The position numbers and the translations under genes were made by a program. This document shows positions 62,636-64,000 of a stretch of 64,000 nucleotides of DNA, one piece after another. The notes beneath the pieces are model-generated. The model searched no databases. It was given only the letters and a program-made list of their open reading frames with translations, and had not been told where the DNA came from. Positions within the stretch are counted from its first letter, which is position 1, and every line of letters begins with the position of its first letter. The DNA comes from Longivirga sp963711805 (GTDB lineage: Bacteria > Actinomycetota > Actinomycetes > S36-B12 > CAIYMF01), in NCBI GenBank assembly GCA_963711805.1, contig CAVQFE010000010.1:558001-622000 (forward strand), given 5' to 3'.

Positions 62636-63688
62636 GTGACGACAGCCTCCGCGCCGCACGGCGCCGACCACCGGCGTGGCCTGCTCCGCGAGGGTGACCG
62701 CGTCCAGCTCACCGACCCCAAGAAGCGGATGCACACGATCACGCTCTCGCCGGGGAAGCAGTTCCACACCTCGAAGGGGATGGTCGAGCACGACGCCCTG
62801 CTGGGCCGTCCCGAGGGGATCGTCGTGACCACGACGCAGGGCGTGCCGTACCTCGCGCTGCGCCCGCTGCTGCAGGACTTCGTGCTCTCGATGCCGCGCG
62901 GCGCCACGATCGTCTACCCGAAGGACGCCGCGCTCATCGTCGGCCTCGCCGACCTGTATCCGGGCGCCCGCGTCCTCGAGGCGGGCGTCGGCTCGGGGGC
63001 GCTGTCCTGCTCGCTGCTGCGCGCCGTAGGCGACCAGGGCCGCGTCTCGTCCTACGAGCGCCGGCAGGACTTCGCCGACGTGGCGGCCGGCAACGTCGAG
63101 ACGTTCTTCGGCGGCCCGCACCCGGCATGGAGCCTCACCGTCGGCGACCTCACGCCGACGCTGCGGGCCCGCGTCGCCGAGGGGATCGACACCGAGTTCG
63201 ACCGCGTCGTCCTCGACATGCTCGCGCCCTGGGACTGCGTCCCGGTCGTCGCCGACGTCCTCGCACCGGGAGGGGTCCTCGTGGTCTACGTCGCGACGAC
63301 CACCCAGCTGTCGCGCACCGTGGAGACGCTGCGGACCGACGGTCGATGGACCGAGCCGCACGCGCAGGAGACGCTGCTGCGCACCTGGCACCTCGAGGGC
63401 CTCGCCGTACGGCCCGACCACCGGATGAACGGGCACACCGGCTTCCTCGTCTCCACCCGCAGGCTCGCCGAGGGGACCGTGCTCCCGGCCCGCCGGACCC
63501 GCCCGGCCAAGGGCGCCTACGGCGAGGACTACGAGCTGCCCGACCGCCTCCCGGCGGCGGCGTCCGTCCTGAGGCCGTCGCGGGGTCACAGGTCTGTTGC
63601 GACTCGCGGACTGTCACATCGCACACGCGCGGCCGTGCCATCGGTGGGTAGGGTCGAAGACGACGCTCTGCCCCGTGGAGGTGACACC
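62636..63688 (+). CDS. trmI: tRNA (adenine-58-N1)-methyltransferase, no stop codon before arc
   Basis: SAM-dependent methyltransferase making m1A58 in tRNA. From GTG 62636 the protein shows KRMHTITLSPGKQFHTSKGMVEHDALLG, the SAM site ARVLEAGVGSGALSCSLLRAVG, the NPPF-equivalent VVLDMLAPWDC and MNGHTGFLVSTRRLA, then KGAYGEDYELP at the usual C-terminus. Beyond that the frame stays open through PAAASVLRPSRGHRSVA and runs in frame into the arc coding sequence with no stop. The end given here (63688) is therefore a convention. A TGA at 63570-63572 in the +1-shifted frame may be the native stop if one base is wrong upstream. trmI next to arc is a conserved actinobacterial pair. Confidence 0.85.
63649..63654 (+). 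promoter_or_regulatory. -10 hexamer upstream of arc
   Basis: TAGGGT about 34 nt before GTG 63689; here a ribosome-binding site (GGAGG at about 63677) follows, so arc would have a normal leader. It lies inside the reading frame continuing from trmI. Confidence 0.45.
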
Positions 63689-64000
63689 GTGACGTACTCC
63701 GACGACCGGTCGTCCGACCAGCGCGTGTCCGCGCTGCAGGCCGAGCTCGCGGCCGCCACCGCGCAGAACCAGCGACTCGTCGCCACGCTGCGCGAGGCCC
63801 GCGACCAGATCGTCGCCCTCAAGGACGAGGTCGACCGGCTCGCCGAGCCGCCCAGCGGTTACGGCGTATTCCTCGAGCGCTTCGACGACGCCTCGGTCGA
63901 CATCTTCACGGCCGGCCGCAAGATGCGCGTGGTCGTGAGCCCCAACGTCGACGGCGAGGCGCTCCGGGCGGGCCAGGAGGTCATGCTCAACGAGGCCATG
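63689..64000 (+). CDS. arc: Proteasome-associated ATPase ARC/Mpa, N-terminal part
   Basis: The first 104 residues of the AAA+ ring ATPase that unfolds pupylated proteins for the 20S proteasome. Visible are the N-terminal coiled coil (VSALQAELAAATAQNQRLVATLREARDQIVALKDEVDRLAEPP), which captures Pup, and the start of the first OB domain (SGYGVFLERFDDASVDIFTAGRKMRVVVSPNVDGEALRAGQEVMLNEAM). The gene continues beyond the window. GTG 63689 has a GGAGG ribosome-binding site. It is in the same frame as trmI with no intervening stop. Confidence 0.95.
   Translation, partial: MTYSDDRSSDQRVSALQAELAAATAQNQRLVATLREARDQIVALKDEVDRLAEPPSGYGVFLERFDDASVDIFTAGRKMRVVVSPNVDGEALRAGQEVMLNEAM

Overview
The window is 64 kb of very GC-rich DNA with strong G/C preference at third codon positions, frequent GTG starts and tightly packed, often overlapping genes. 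The gene content is that of a mycothiol-making, F420-using, proteasome-bearing actinobacterium: mshC, two F420-type oxidoreductases, the proteasomal ATPase ARC, a SCO1664-type kinase-like protein, DUF3090, DUF5703 and GT87 mannosyltransferase-like proteins. The shared marker order would fit something like Cellulomonadaceae or Kineosporiales, but genus cannot be fixed from this sequence alone. One tRNA gene (Leu, GAG) is present. I saw no rRNA, CRISPR array, transposase, integrase or origin.

Layout. 1-1.8 kb: 3' part of gcvP. 2-6.4 kb: accessory single genes (GT87, YdeI-like, alpha/beta hydrolase, ICL/PEPM family, DHFR-like). 6.4-8.2 kb: a DUF222/HNH endonuclease gene broken by a frameshift. 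8.3-12.2 kb: small enzymes and an MFS pump. 12.2-15.7 kb: an ABC-2 exporter (permease plus two ATPases) with its TetR regulator, peppered with indels. 15.6-18.6 kb: DUF2277, an ABC-F protein and a DMT exporter. 18.7-22.1 kb: rpiA facing a pgi-gnd operon (sugar-phosphate metabolism). 22.2-24.8 kb: a copper/DyP-peroxidase locus resembling ecuC-dtpA of Streptomyces. 24.9-33.8 kb: an accessory block with a second GT87, a TadE-like pilus protein, a STAS protein, a second-type FtsH, an HtrA-like protease, an ion channel and a PAS-GGDEF protein, ending at tRNA-Leu. 34-42.4 kb: M20 peptidase, DUF5703, a degenerate RecD2-like protein, aldo/keto reductase, an orphan LuxR-type regulator and a glycan operon (GT4 plus debranching-type glycosidase). 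42.7-48.1 kb: the actinobacterial core string LLM oxidoreductase - uppP - histidine phosphatase - DUF3090 - SCO1664 - mshC. 48.2-51.8 kb: a second PAS-GGDEF protein, a DUF2975/XRE pair, a DDN-type oxidoreductase and a GNAT. 51.9-64 kb: PAC2, metH, HAD, an FtsX/ATPase exporter, a RecB-like nuclease, an M50 protease, trmI and the start of arc.

Two properties run through the whole window. First, many genes have a TAnnnT -10 hexamer ending 6-9 nt before the start codon, i.e. they are predicted to be transcribed as leaderless or nearly leaderless mRNAs. Second, about a dozen otherwise well-conserved genes carry single-base indels (mostly one extra C or G). Because the downstream coding and the ATGA/GTGA gene junctions are still intact, these are most simply read as sequence errors or very recent mutations.

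The most interesting local signals are: the FtsH/HtrA/ion-channel/STAS block whose members share an upstream GCCAGGAACC motif; a RecD2-like helicase that has lost its ATPase motifs; a perfect palindrome overlapping the promoter of the DUF2975-XRE pair; a copper/DyP operon with an unknown His-rich membrane protein; and an open reading frame that runs from trmI into arc without a stop.
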